A stretch of 64,000 bases of DNA from Buxus sempervirens. Taxonomy: Eukaryota > Streptophyta > Magnoliopsida > Buxales > Buxaceae. Both the position numbers and the translations under genes were made by a program. Of the stretch, positions 47,567 to 59,311 are shown piece by piece (position 1 is the first letter of the stretch; every line of letters starts with the position of its first letter). Location of the stretch: positions 40,414,766-40,478,765 of the forward strand of contig OX387184.1 in the NCBI GenBank assembly GCA_947561395.2. Reading direction: 5' to 3'. The notes beneath the pieces are model-generated. The model saw nothing but the letters and a program-made list of their open reading frames with translations. It ran no database searches and was not told the origin of the DNA.

Positions 47567-49481
47567 TATGATCACATGTGTACAAACATTGGAAGAATGA
47601 GGGGTTGCTATGCTACATCCCATAATACACATGTATAAAAAATCCAAAATAAAGAAATCCAAATCAAAGCTTTCAACATGGAGCAATGTACTCGGCTACT
47701 CCAAAAAATATTTATTTATTTATTATTTTTTATTCTTCTTTTCTTTTTCCATTTTTTTAATTTTATCTTTCTCATATATACAAGGGATTAGAGGAGTGGG
47801 AGATTGCTATACTACATCTTACATGCACATAAGAATTCTAAAGCAAAGAAACCCAAATTAAAAAGAATAAGAAATGGGGGCAGATTTGACCATTACCAAT
47901 AAAATGTTTTAGACTCTCATTTATAATAACATATCTACACTGGGAGAATGGAGGGCCGCTATGTTACATCTCATGTAGTAAAATAACAAAAAATAAAACA
48001 GAACAAGAACAAATGTAAGTAAGAAAATCACAATAAACAAAGGAACAAAAAAAATGAAACAACCAGAACTATTGCACTATCCGTATTCAAAGATTCATAT
48101 CTCCCTCAATTCTTAACCAAATTGTGCAAAATCTAATTCCTTAGAATCATAACTTTAAGCACTAAAATAACCTATAGCAGTTTCAAAAATTCATTTTCAT
48201 TTAAGAGATATGAAGCTGCAAAATTTACTATTAAACATTTCCTTGTAAAAATTTGAACCAAAGAAAAATTTAAAATAAAATACCTACTCATTGTGTAGGG
48301 TCTCGAGCATATTTTTACATTAAACTAAAATAAAAATACCACAAATCTCATGAAGGACTTTAGACTTGAATCGAACTAGAACTAGGTAAAAAAATTGGTT
48401 TATTTGGAAAACAGGTGCAAGCCTAACGCAGAAAAACTCATAACTTTACATCTTTGTCTTTGTTTTTGTTTTATTGATTATCTTTGTTCAAATCCACTTT
48501 AAAATCATCTCAAAATCCTCACCGATCACATTACAAAAGAATCTCAGACTTTAGTGAAGAAAAGATAACTTCACACAATAGTTTAAGCAAGAAAAATACC
48601 TGTTTCTCTAAGCTAGAACAGGTGATCAAAGCTTTGGTGTTGCTGAACAGCAACTCTTCTTCTTCTAAGATGCTCGACCTTTGCTAATGAACGTCCTCCC
48701 CCTCCTTCACTTCTCCTCTCTTTTCTTTAGAGACTCTCCTTTCTTGCCGCCCACTTACTTCTAAGACTCCTCTCCTTTTTATAAGAGAGTTCCCACCCCT
48801 TCAACTTCTTAATCTCTAACCTTTCCTCTTCCTCTCTTAAACTCCTAAACCTCTTATCTCCCTAACTTCTCCTCTTCCTCTCTTAAACATCTAGACCTCT
48901 CCTCTTCTTCTCTTAAACACCACCACATATTTAGACTTCGTCTCAAAGTCTCATTAGTTGGGCCAATTTGTTCAATATTTTTTTTAGGCTTAGTCTCAAA
49001 ATCCCAAGAGAACATGAGTTGGACCAATTCGTCCAACTCATTTCTCTTTGTTTATTTTTTTTAAATTTCTTTAAATCTAAAAGCTTTTATTAACTTTGTT
49101 ATTAAATTTTTATTTATTTGTATAACAAACCCCATTAGGAAACTTATCTTATTTACTGAAAGAAACCCAAAATTTTTAATTAACATTGGTTACATGGCAG
49201 CCACCATGGCTTACATGTGGCTGCCATGTGGCAACCCCATTCTGGTTTTATCAGAAATCCCCAAATTACCCTTTATTTCTTTTATCCATAACTTAGCCGT
49301 TTGAGATCCGATTTGAGCACGATTTGATGCATTGGAATCAGCTTAGAATTCTCTTTATTATAGGCTTGTTATTTCAAAAAGATGGGTCCAATATAAAAAA
49401 CCTTGATTTACGTGCCACATATGTGCCGGTTCAAGATATGCATATTGAGTAATTCTATGGTGCAAAAATGGGGTGCTGACA
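47277..49481 (-). mobile_element. LTR-type element E in the FAR1-like gene
   Basis: On the plus strand it runs from TGTGCCTACC to GGGGTGCTGACA. A perfect 5-bp duplication CATGA flanks it (47272-47276, 49482-49486). It is 2205 bp with no coding region. In its own direction it starts TGTCAGCACCCC. TATAAAAA lies at 48783-48776, and GAGTCGCCA at 47322-47330 near the 3' end. An AT dinucleotide run sits at about 47527-47563. It is antisense to the gene it broke. Confidence 0.75.
49193..49228. repeat. 12-bp-stem palindrome in element E
   Basis: CATGGCAGCCAC-12 nt-GTGGCTGCCATG, perfect stem, about 250 bp from the element's start. The loop itself carries CATGGC. Confidence 0.8.
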
Positions 49482-49486
49482 CATGA

Positions 49487-51123
49487 GTCATCGGTTAAGG
49501 TCACAAAGAAGAATTACAACTGCTATAGCAGCTAATGTTGATATTGCTAAGTGTGCTGGATTAACTCTGAGAGCTGGTATGGAACTTTTGAGTAGACAAG
49601 CTGAGGGGATTGAAAATTTAGGATTTGAACGTGAAGATTATGGTAACTACTTGCATACAAAAATAAGATACAAATGCAGAAAGGAGACAATGGTGCACTT
49701 GCATCTTATTTTCAGGATAAACTTTGCGATAATTGGGCATTTTTTCATGCCATTGACATGGATGAGGATGATATGATCACAAATATTTTTTGGTAGATTG
49801 CCAGATGGTTACAGACTATTGTTACTTTGGTGATGTTGTAAGTTTTGATATAGCATTCAAGACTAACACAGAAAATCGGCCACTTGCGTTGTTTGTAGGA
49901 TTAAATCATCATAGGCAGACTGTCATTTTTTGTTATGTTCTTCTGTATGAAGAAAGCTGTGATGCCTTTTCTTGATTGTTTAAGATTTTTGTTAATTGCA
50001 TTCATAGGAAAGAGCTGCAAACCATTATCACAGATCATTAGTGTAGTATTGCCTCGAACAATGCACCGAAATTGCATATGGCATTTGTATCAAAATGCCG
50101 TAAAGCATCTGAGTAATTAGTTTCACACTCTTAAGGGTTTTAAAGAAGCATTCAGGGATTGCATATATACATATGAAATTGATTCCGAGTTTGAGGAGGC
50201 ATGGCAAAACATGATTGACAGTTATGGTCTTTCTGATAATGAGTGGTTGGATAGAAAGTATAAGGAGATGGAGAAGTGGTCCTTAGTGTATGGTCGAAAT
50301 CATTTTTGTGTGGATATGCTTAGCACCCAGGTATCAGAGAGCATGAATGCATTTATAAAAAATGCTTTGAACAGGCAGAAGAGTATGGTGCGGCTTTTGA
50401 CCCAAATTGATGTTGTTGTGGCGAGGCATAGATATAGAGAGTTAGCAAGTGACAGCAATATGATGTTAAGGAGGAAGGAACCCCGTCTAATCCAGCCAAT
50501 GTTTAGATAGGCAAGCAAGTTGTACACTCCTACAGTTTATAACAGGCTTGAGACAGAAGCAACGGATATTTGGTCGTACAAGCTTCAGGCCTCTTAAAAA
50601 ACTGGGGATTTTGAGATATTTAAGGTTGTTAATAGGATTGCAATAATCAAATATGTGCACACAGTTACATATAATGGTGGAAATGGGGATGTGCAATGCA
50701 GTTGTAAGAAGTTCGAGTTTGCAGGCATTTTGTGTAGGCATATCTTCTTCATTTTCCATCATAAGGATATCGAAAAATCCCAAAAAAGTACTTCCTTAAA
50801 AGTTGGAGAAGTGATGTGAAAGAAGGATTGCAAGGCATCACGTCCCTACATGCTTCAAGTGTAGGTAATGAGACCAGTAAAATCTCTAATCGATACTTCT
50901 ATGTATGTTCAACTTTGATTCAACTTGCATCTAAATCAGATGTATGCCAAAAAACAACTGATTATGTTATGTAAGTAGCATAACAGATAATTAAGGAAAT
51001 GGAGAAGATTGTGAAAGAAACTGTTTTTCAAGAGCTTCCAAAGTATTTTGAAACTGTTAATGACAGTGAGCATAACACTGAAACATTTGAAAATGAGCAG
51101 ATGTTTAATGATGGAGGAGGACC
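49487..51123 (+). pseudogene. FAR1/FHY3-like protein, transposase and SWIM parts
   Basis: Middle of the FAR1-like gene. SHRLRSQRRIT continues the linker. KGDNGALASYFQDK and FHAIDMDEDDMITNIFW (49683-49790) precede the MULE core, FGDVVSFDIAFKTNTENRPL (about 49830) and FVGLNHHRQTVIF. After several shifts come PRTMHRNCIWHLYQNAVKHL (about 50060), then 50211-50510 with SESMNAFIKNALNRQKS. The SWIM finger CSCKKFEFAGILCRH lies at about 50699-50743. At least three shifts or stops (around 49660-49790, 49960-50110 and 50510-50600) break the frame. It ends at the LTR-type element D. Confidence 0.88.
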
Positions 51124-52919
51124 TGTGAGACATGGGAAAAAATCAATTCAATGACTTCCTAATCATCAAACGGGATTGGTTAAAAACACAGAGTCGCCAC
51201 CATTTTGTTTAGGTGTGAATGGACACCAAAATATCAAATAAGCACAAAAAGGCAAATTTAGGGTAAAAATGACTTTATTAAAAAAACAACCAGAGATGGG
51301 TAAGGGGATTAGGTTATGAATAGGGGAAGGTGTTAGGCACCCCTATTCATCCACACAAGGTGGTTGCCAGGTATTGTTCATGTTAAAATAAAGGAAAAAA
51401 GCTTGCTATAAAAATCATAAAAAATCACAAAAAAGACAAAAGTGTATGGTTTTTTCATACGAATAGCCTGATTGATCCAGAACTTTCAAATATGATCATA
51501 CCATTCCTAGGGTTTCATGATTAAAATAAAATTGAGATAAAATCAAATAAAACCAAAATAAAGTTAAAACTTAAAAAATCTGGCTTCAAGTTAAATTTTA
51601 GAAATCTAGAAAATATGATTTTTATAAAATATTGAAGAATTGAACTTGAACAGTCCAGGACATAGATATAGCCCAAATTTCACATTAATTCAAGAAATCA
51701 AAACAAAAAATACCCACGTTGATGAAGAACATCAAAAGGGGAGAACTTAGACCGTAGGGTCTTCTCTCAATAATGAAAAAGGACTCAGAAACCACTTCAT
51801 GAAACCCTAGAAGTTATTTTCAGGCTTCTGGATCTAGATCTATCATATTGATCATGATAGATCCAGGATCTTAGCCTAATATCACAAAAATCACGAAAAC
51901 AGCGCTGTAGGTGCAAAAGTGGTGAAAATCTCAATTTTAGGAGAAAAATAGGATTTCATACTATAAACATCATGGATTCATTCAGATTCAATCAAAAGAT
52001 CATTAAAACACTAGCAGGATATCCAAAGCAGCAATATCTCACAGATTAGAGCACATGGGGGCCTACCCTACGGATCCACCTGTTCTCTTTTCCCATAGCT
52101 CTCTCTTCACGTTTTACGGCTAGAGAGGATTCTTGAGGTACTTGGAGATAGGTTTGGGTATACAAACACAATCAAAGGCCTTATTCTAGAAAAAAGAGAA
52201 AAACAGATATGGGGTTCTATTCTAGGGATCCACCTGTTCCCCTTTCCCCTAGCTCTCTCTTCACGTTTTACAGCTAGAGAGACTCTTGAGGTACTTAGAG
52301 ACAAGTTTAGGAATACAGAATAAAAGATGGTTTTATTCTATAGCAATAGAGAAGATCTTATTACTTCTAGAGTTGAAGACAGAAAATAAAAGGGAAAAGG
52401 GACTTACCTAGATTGATCAAGCAAAGCAGCAGGGATTCCTCTCTTCTCTTGGAGCTCCTTGGACTTCAACTTTTTGTGGCCCTTTGCTTGAGGAGAGGCC
52501 CTCTATTTATAGGCAAACCCAGGGGCATGGTTGGTCCAGGGTTTGGCAAGATAGAGTTTCAGATTGAATTAAACACAAGGATAATGCCAATCCATGGCCA
52601 ACAAGGATAATCCGAACGAATAAAAGATATAATTCGCTCATTTAAAGAGATATTAGACTGAAGATAAAGCTCAGAAATCGAGAAAGGATAAGATTCGCAC
52701 AAATCTAATGCGCCCGTAAATGTATTACGGGCAAGTGGTGTCCATATTTGTATTACGGGCGCTGCGTGCCCGTATACAAAATTCAGGCGCGCTCAACCCG
52801 TAGATACAATACGGGCAAGGCTCAAATTATTGAATTTTATGCATTTTTGGCATGTTTTAAATCCCAATTATATGTTTTCATTATTTTCTCATTTTATAGT
52901 GCAATTTGGGGTGTCTACA
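51124..52919 (-). mobile_element. LTR-type element D in the FAR1-like gene
   Basis: On the plus strand it runs from TGTGAGACATGG to GGGGTGTCTACA. A perfect 5-bp duplication GGACC flanks it (51119-51123, 52920-52924). It is 1796 bp with no coding region. It is the nearest relative of element C: identical ends, the same AAGGTGTTAGGCACCCC block, and GAGTCGCCA at 51191-51199. Antisense to the FAR1-like gene. The tandem-like stretch CCCCTAGCTCTCTCTTCACG appears twice (about 52090 and 52246). Confidence 0.8.
52504..52815 (-). promoter_or_regulatory. CCCGTA hairpins and TATA box of element D
   Basis: GCCCGTAA-5-TTACGGGC (52712-52732), TGTATTACGGGC-7-GCCCGTATACA with one bulge (52749-52778) and CCCGTA-7-TACGGG (52797-52815). 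They begin about 104 bp from the element's start and precede TATAAATA (52511-52504). Element C has its hairpins at the same place with a different stem. Confidence 0.75.
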
Positions 52920-53632
52920 GGACCCCTCATTGATGAGCATACTGATGATGTGGCAAATATTGATGTGGTAGAGGAGGTTGGTAGTTGTGCAAATGAGAAA
53001 ATGTTTGACTCTCAGGAGATTAGTGGGGGACAGCAGTTTGATGTAGTTAGTATTAGTGAAGATGTGGCATGTCTCAAAAACGAATAGAAAATGCAAAAGG
53101 AGTCAAGATTAAAGGAAAGATCCAAGCATGCGGGTAGGAGTGTTCACAGAAAAGTGGATGCCTTGACTCAAGCAATCCAAAAAAAAGGCAAAAAAAAACT
53201 AATAATGAAAGTAGTGGTGATAAGCACACGGTGCCATCTAGTCATATTCAAACACCTGTGATTCCTCCATCAAACGTATGGTTTCTTCGTCAAATGAACC
53301 ATGTGCTACATTTCCTGATCCTAATTGTCAAATGGTTTGTCTTCTAGTTGATATCTCACTTTCAGTAAGTCATTGACCCTCTCAGATCTAGTTTAATGGT
53401 AATAGAATGTTTCGGTTTTTTTCCTTCACAGGTCCCACAAAACATTGAAGGTGGTGGGGATAAGCACACGGTGCCACCTACTCAAATTTTAATGCCAGTC
53501 ATCCATCCATCAACTGAAGGCTACCACATGTTTCCTTATCATAACAGTCCAATGGTATGTAAGTCTAGTGATTCATATATTGTTTTAGGTAATTCATCCA
53601 TCCTCCTCCAATGTGTCCTTAGCTAATACTGT
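52920..53632 (+). pseudogene. FAR1/FHY3-like protein, C-terminal part
   Basis: Continues the gene after element D: PLIDEHTDDVANIDVVEEVGSC and further acidic sequence to 53085. A Lys-rich stretch follows (SRLKERSKHAGRSVHRK, about 53102-53150) like the basic tail of FAR1 proteins. A repeated GATAAGCACACGGTGCCA (53219 and 53459) marks a local duplication of the region between. Frames are broken. Element F begins near 53633. Confidence 0.6.
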
Positions 53633-54439
53633 TGTGTGCATGTTGGGAACGACGGGGCACCGGGGTGCAATGGTGGTTGCGTGCCTCCTAAAGGGTAAAA
53701 GTAGGAAATCGGAGTCGCCATTGCCTGATAGGGTGCAGGCAGACACCAGGGTACCTAAACAGGTTTATTTTGAATGGTTTGCGACTTTTTAGAGATTCTG
53801 GTTAAGTCCTCGGTTACGATCCGGGGAAGTCCGAAAACACCCCGGTCCGCCCTGTCGGTTTGACGGGTCCCTCGGGTCTCCCTGGTTTTAGTCAACTTAG
53901 TCTCACCTTTATTTCCTAAGCAAGCATGCATACTTATTAAGTCTAAATGGGACTTTCAAAGGTGTGGGTCCCCTTTATTTTAATTGATTTTATCTTTTTA
54001 TTTGATGAAGTGGGTCGGTTATGGGCCCCGTTGGAAGGCCCATTGGTTACCAAGTTGGGCTTAAGTCAAGCCCAAGGCCCATTAGGGTTATTGGGCAACC
54101 TTATTATTGGATTAGGTTATCTGGTTTTGGATTAATTAAGTATGCAAATTAATTAAGTGGGTTAAAGCTTTTAGGGCCCATGGGGCTTGAGTATAGCCCA
54201 TGGGTAATTAACTGAGTGGCCTAGGGCCCATTATTAAAATGGACCCAGGTTTGGGTTGGACTGAATGTGGGCCCTGTTGGAAGGCCCACAATGCCTTGGT
54301 GGGCCCACATGGGCCCGAGTCTAAAAAATTAGGGCTTGGGTTAACCCAAAAGCCCATTTGGTTCAAATTGATTGAGATTGGGTTGGGTTGGATGGGTCCA
54401 GATCAAAGAAAACGGATTTTATGGGTTATTTGGGTCTGA

Positions 54440-54542
54440 CCGCATATACCTTGCGGATCGGGCATGACCGCAGACCCGGTGCAGTTCAGGCCTGACCGCA
54501 TATGTTGTGCGTTCGAGCCTGAACCGCTTTGAGTATGCGGTT
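54440..54542. repeat. Element F palindrome cluster 2 (CCGCA stems)
   Basis: CCGCA-7-TGCGG (54440-54456), an imperfect ACCGCA copy near 54494, and AACCGC-9-GCGGTT (54522-54542). Confidence 0.6.
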
Positions 54543-55905
54543 CTGGTCCGAATCCCAAAAATGACCAGAATATCGATGGGGACCCGCTCGTCCTCCCTCC
54601 AGGGGTGTCCGCGACTTGCTGTGAGTTCCAGAATGAACTCACAGTGGTTTAGGTGCTTCTATTTGGCCCAAATAGCCTCTTTTCATGGAGCTTTCCAAAA
54701 TGGGAGGAAAGGAGAAGCTTGGGATTTCTCCTGCTTTTTGGATTAAAACTTAAGTCTGTAGTAGGGACTCTAGAAGTCCCTACTTCTGGTATTCCTGGAA
54801 ATCTATTATTCCTCCTCATAAGGAGAGACCAAGCTTGCTCAAAAGGCTTTCATTATGCTCCCCTCGACCATTCATTCAAGCAAGCATTGAATAAACAAAG
54901 CATGTGCACATAAAGCATCTACAATTAACAAAGCAATAGATAACATGCATGTGGGTTACAAAACAGCAAATAAATGATAAACCCTACTAAAGTGACCTAA
55001 CATGCTTAACGAGAAGAACTTGAAATACTAAAAGTGATTTAGATAGTGAGTGCAAGTGAGTCGGAAAATAGACTTTTCTATTAATATTTATAGTTAATGA
55101 AAGTAAACAAAAGATATGCTTCAAATATGCCCATACGTATACTATGTGGTGAGGGTGGTGCTTCTTATTTTCTAAAAAGAAGTTGAAAACAGTAGATAAA
55201 ATGAGATGAAGTCATGTGTGTGTGAAATGTTTCTATCACATATGCACGATCATAGAGAAGACAGACAAATATACCTGGAGATAAATAAATGAAGGGAATG
55301 AGGGAGAGAGAATTAGGGGTACAATGGATTATGAAGAGGACAAACCCCTCTTTAAAATAGTATCAACAATCAACAAACAAAAGTGAGCTTTAGACTTGTT
55401 TAAATATCTCTTTTCACCTCATGAAATTCTCTCCTCCCATTTCTTTCGTATGAGAGATCCTCCCTTACCATGGGGACTCTCATGGCATGCAAAAGGAGAA
55501 AGAGAAGTGGTCAAAAAATACAACGAGAAATAGACCTTAAAGTAAACAAACAATATCTTTAAAAGGAGTCTACTTTGATATATGTAAAATGAGATACAAC
55601 GAATATGCTTACCCTTGTATTACCTTCTTCTTTTGGAAGTATGATGGTCCTCTAAATGATGTAGATAGCAACTTATGGAGCTTCCCTTGGTTCCCAAAGT
55701 GGACCACTTTTGTTCTCTAGATGTTAGAAGAGAAAAGGAAGATGAAAGGGATGATTTGAAGGGTAAAATGGGGATTTTGTGAGGGGTTAGGTTGAAAGGA
55801 ATAGGTTGGAGAGTTGCTGGTTTGTAGACAAAGGAGTGGGGATAGAGGGGGGACCAGCAAGCTTGGGCAATGGTCGGGTCCGCAGATACTATGTAGATTG
55901 GCCTG

Positions 55906-56057
55906 ATCCGCACTTAGTATGCGGATTGGCCTTGTCCGCATACTAAGTGCGGATGCGTTTAAAACGTGTGCAATCCAAACGAAATCTGCTAGCTGTCGAT
56001 GCGGATAATGATGAATCCACACTGTATGTGCGGACACAACACGTTTGCACATACAGT
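55906..56057. repeat. Element F palindrome cluster 1 (CCGCA stems)
   Basis: ATCCGCA-7-TGCGGAT (55906-55926), TCCGCA-7-TGCGGA (55935-55953) and ACTGTATGTGC to GCACATACAGT (56021-56057, 11-bp stem, 15-nt loop, with CGGAC beside each arm). The first two hairpins are also reverse complements of each other. Confidence 0.7.
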
Positions 56058-56762
56058 GCGGACGCGCACGTTTTAAATTTGTGGATTTCAAACTTTTCTC
56101 CATTTTGGTGAAATCTTGCAGATTTTACCCGATTTTCACTTTTATTTTTAATTTATTTTAATTATGAAAAAGAGATATTTTAACAAATATTATTATTTTA
56201 CTCTTGATTTTTATTTATTTTGTCCTTTCCTGCTTTCTTGCACGTGGGCAGTTTTTCTGAATCTTTGACTTGCCATAACTTTTTTATCTGATGTCTGATT
56301 TTAGTAAACTCAGTGGCATTGGAATCAAGTCGAGATTCTCTATCTTCTGAGCTAAAGTTTGACAAAAAATTTAGGTTTTTAGCAGAAGTTCAAAATTGTG
56401 TCTCGGAATTCAGTTTTGCTCATATTTTTTTCTTCGGGACCCCGATTCCGACAAACTCAGTTGCGTTGGAATCATGTCAGGATTCTCTATCTTCTGGGAT
56501 TCAGTTGGGTAGCTGAATTGGACTCGAGCAGAAAGGCAATTTCTGCTCCCCCAGATTTGACCAGCTCATAACTTCTTCATCCGGACTTTGATTTGAGCAA
56601 ACTCAGTTGCGTCGGAATCGTGTCGGAATTTCCTATTTAAAGGGGCGAAGTGTGGTGGTCTATTTGCATCAGATCAAAAAGTCAACTTTTTGGCCCCCTC
56701 AGGGTTTGACTTTTCAGTTAGGGTTTTCATTTTTTTGGGATGCAAAAAATGAGGTGCTGACA

Positions 56763-57631
56763 TGGGATCATATCAGCACAGAGGTTCACCTAGCATGGTC
56801 CAAACGCTTCAAGAAGCAGGGATGTCCGACCACTACTCCCCATTTTCTGCTAGGCCTAGTTCACAACGTCTCGAAGGTAAAAGCTATAAAGTTAGCATGC
56901 CTTGGTGTTTTGGTTAGCATACTTATGCCTTGATGTTGGTGTTCTCAATGAGCTTGTCAAAGTTTATGAGTTTTAATACTTGCAATCTGTGCAGATTCTT
57001 CCCTCGGAAGGCCACATCACCAGTACTCAGTGTCCTCAATGAGCTTGTCAAGGTTTGTGCACCCATTTCACACAATTGATAACTTTGCCATTATTGATTT
57101 TAAAACTATTTTTTTTTATGAATTTTATTTTATGGTGTTTTCTCTTCATCCATAATCCAAGGTTCCAAATATAACCCAAGTGTTGCTGAAATATGCATTG
57201 AGAAGTTACTTCACATAAAATTGTTGAAGCATTTTATATCCTTTCTTTAGACATGAGTTTTATTGAATTAGAGGATCAGATGTGATTATTAGATCTTAGT
57301 TCTTCATTGAATACCCATCCATTATGATGGGATTCATTCTTATAATATAAATCTCTGTGTGTGTGGGCTAGGTCTTAAATGTGGTATCATATTTATTGGC
57401 TCTAAATGTATTGCTGTTTCTTATTTTTCTTGCCATTGGAACTTTGGGAATAAATTTGCTGTAGCCAATTGACCAGAATGGCTGGAACTATGAATATGAT
57501 CTTAGGTATTCAGGCAACGCACATAATGTAGCTATCTACAGTTTCTATGTTCATTGCTCTAACTTTGATATCTTTCAGATATTGATTAATTCTGAAAAGT
57601 GACATCCTTGTTCTTTTTATTCCAATAGTTG
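56763..57631. other. Stretch between LTR-type elements F and G
   Basis: No gene recognised. It contains CTCAATGAGCTTGTCAA twice (about 56945 and 57034) and one copy (57187-57226) of a 40-bp sequence repeated at 59804-59843. It may be the 3' end of the FAR1-like locus. Confidence 0.4.
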
Positions 57632-59306
57632 TGTAAGCACCCAAATTTTGATCAAACAAAAAAATGTGCTTAAAAACAGCAAAACCCTAAGGAGCAGAAA
57701 GTGACTTTCTACCTGAGCCCAAATTAATTACTATACCCTATCCCAATGGGTAGAGAACCCCGACATGGTTCCAACGCAATTAAGTTTGTGTGAATCGGAG
57801 CCCGGATGGAAAAGATATGAGCAAAACAGTCCCAGGGGCAAATTAGTCAAAGTTTAAAATGTCTGAATTAAACTAGTTAGGATAAATGGGAAATAATAAA
57901 AAATTGGAGGAGCATGATTCGTCCAAGTGGGCGGCTGAGTCACCTCAGCCGTCAACTCAAGCCAAAAGGGGGAGAGAAATTCGCGACCGCATATAGTGTG
58001 CGGTTGATTTTTTCGGCCACCGTTTGTGCGAGCCAATCACAGCGTGGTGTGGACGAAAAGCAACCGCACTCGAGCCAATTTGTCCCCTAATGATTGTTGA
58101 AATGACGTGGTTGAACTGCACATGCCATGTGGTTTAGACCAAACCACACATACTGTGCGGTTTCGACCAAATTGCATTGCATGTGCGGTTTTGTCTCTGT
58201 GTTCTATAAATATAAAATCCGAACAGTAAGCAGAGGTTGGTTGGTTTTTAGCCGTTCTTCCTTAATCCCCTTTGCATCATACACCTCCAAACCAACCAAT
58301 ATCTTCTGCAATCCCCATTGTTCTCCCCCAAACCTCTCCTTTCATCTTCTCCTCCCCTTTTCATCAAGAAAGAGGACGAGAAGGAGAGTTGTTGTGGAGC
58401 CTAGGAAGGCTCTTAGCTGCTGCCCACGCCTTCCAAGGAATCCTCACACCCCCAGGAAACAAGGTAATGCCAGTTTAAGCTTTGTGGGTATGATTTGTCT
58501 CACATATATTGAAATAAAGGCATGATGAGCATCCTTTGTTTTTACTATTGTGAGCATGTTTTCCTTACTGCTTCTCCACCACTTCACTATCACTTCCTCA
58601 CACTTTTAAGACTCCCATGGTAAGGGGAATTCAATATTTCGAATGTGAGGAGAGTGATGTCATTTTGGTGGTCCAAAGATTGTAGATGAGCCATTCGTAT
58701 GATCATTTTAGGGGAGCATGTTCCCCTATTCCTGTATCTCCATTGTACCCTTAATCCCCCCAAATCCCTTCTCTTTAACTGCTCATTTTAGGATTCTATG
58801 CTTGTTTGTGCGATTTCCTTTTACTTAACATGATGGTATGCATGAATTTTTTATGAAACCCCATCCACAAACTTACCATTTTGCCCTTGAAGAGATTTCA
58901 GGCTTTTAGATGGCTCTGGTGATAAAAAAAAAACCTCATGGGATTTCTGATGAGGCCACACAAAGAAAATCCAAAAGACAGCAACCCATTGTTTTGAATT
59001 CATGCTATTAGCCTAGACTTTTGTTCTACTGTCGTGGAAGCCTGCACAAGCTAGTCGAGTCAACTTGTCTAAATTCCGACTCATGGGAACTCGCTATCTA
59101 GCGGGGTAACTCAAGGTGTCTACGGACTTCCTTGGGTTACAGCCGAACCACTTATCCAAAGTCTCTGGGTAGACCATGCACATAAATCAAAAATTGAAAA
59201 TTGGGTGATTGTTCACACCTTGAACAATGAATAGTGGTGACTCCCCAAAACCAACAAAAAACCCACGGAAAGCTAGGCCCGACATCGTGCGCCCCACGTG
59301 CGCACA
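57632..59306 (+). mobile_element. LTR-type element G
   Basis: It begins TGTAAGCACCC and ends GTGCGCACA, with a perfect 5-bp duplication AGTTG (57627-57631, 59307-59311). It is 1675 bp with no coding region. TGGTGACTC at 59235-59243 corresponds to the TGGCGACTC block near the 3' ends of its relatives. Confidence 0.78.
57986..58212 (+). promoter_or_regulatory. Element G hairpins and TATA box
   Basis: ACCGCA-7-TGCGGT (57986-58004), TGTGGTTT-5-AAACCACA (58128-58148), and an overlapping AAACCACACA arm with GTGCGGTTT (58141-58163). TATAAATA follows at 58205-58212. The CCGCA stem matches that of element F. Confidence 0.7.
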
Positions 59307-59311
59307 AGTTG

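Larger units (their letters stand above)
53633..56762 (-). mobile_element. LTR-type element F
   Basis: On its own strand it begins TGTCAGCACCTCATTTTT (56762) and ends near 53633 (TGTGTGCATG on the plus strand, similar to the end of element G). It is about 3.1 kb with no coding region. GAGTCGCCA lies at 53712-53720. I could not identify a target duplication, so the left boundary is approximate. It sits at the 3' side of the FAR1-like pseudogene in antisense direction and has two palindrome clusters. Confidence 0.6.

Noticed and set aside
46100-53640. FAR1-like gene as a complete MULE transposon
   Set aside because: No long terminal inverted repeats or 9-bp target duplication could be seen around it.
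53633-56762. A target duplication for element F
   Set aside because: Flanks (ACTGT or GTGCA at left, TGGGA at right) do not match at any plausible boundary.
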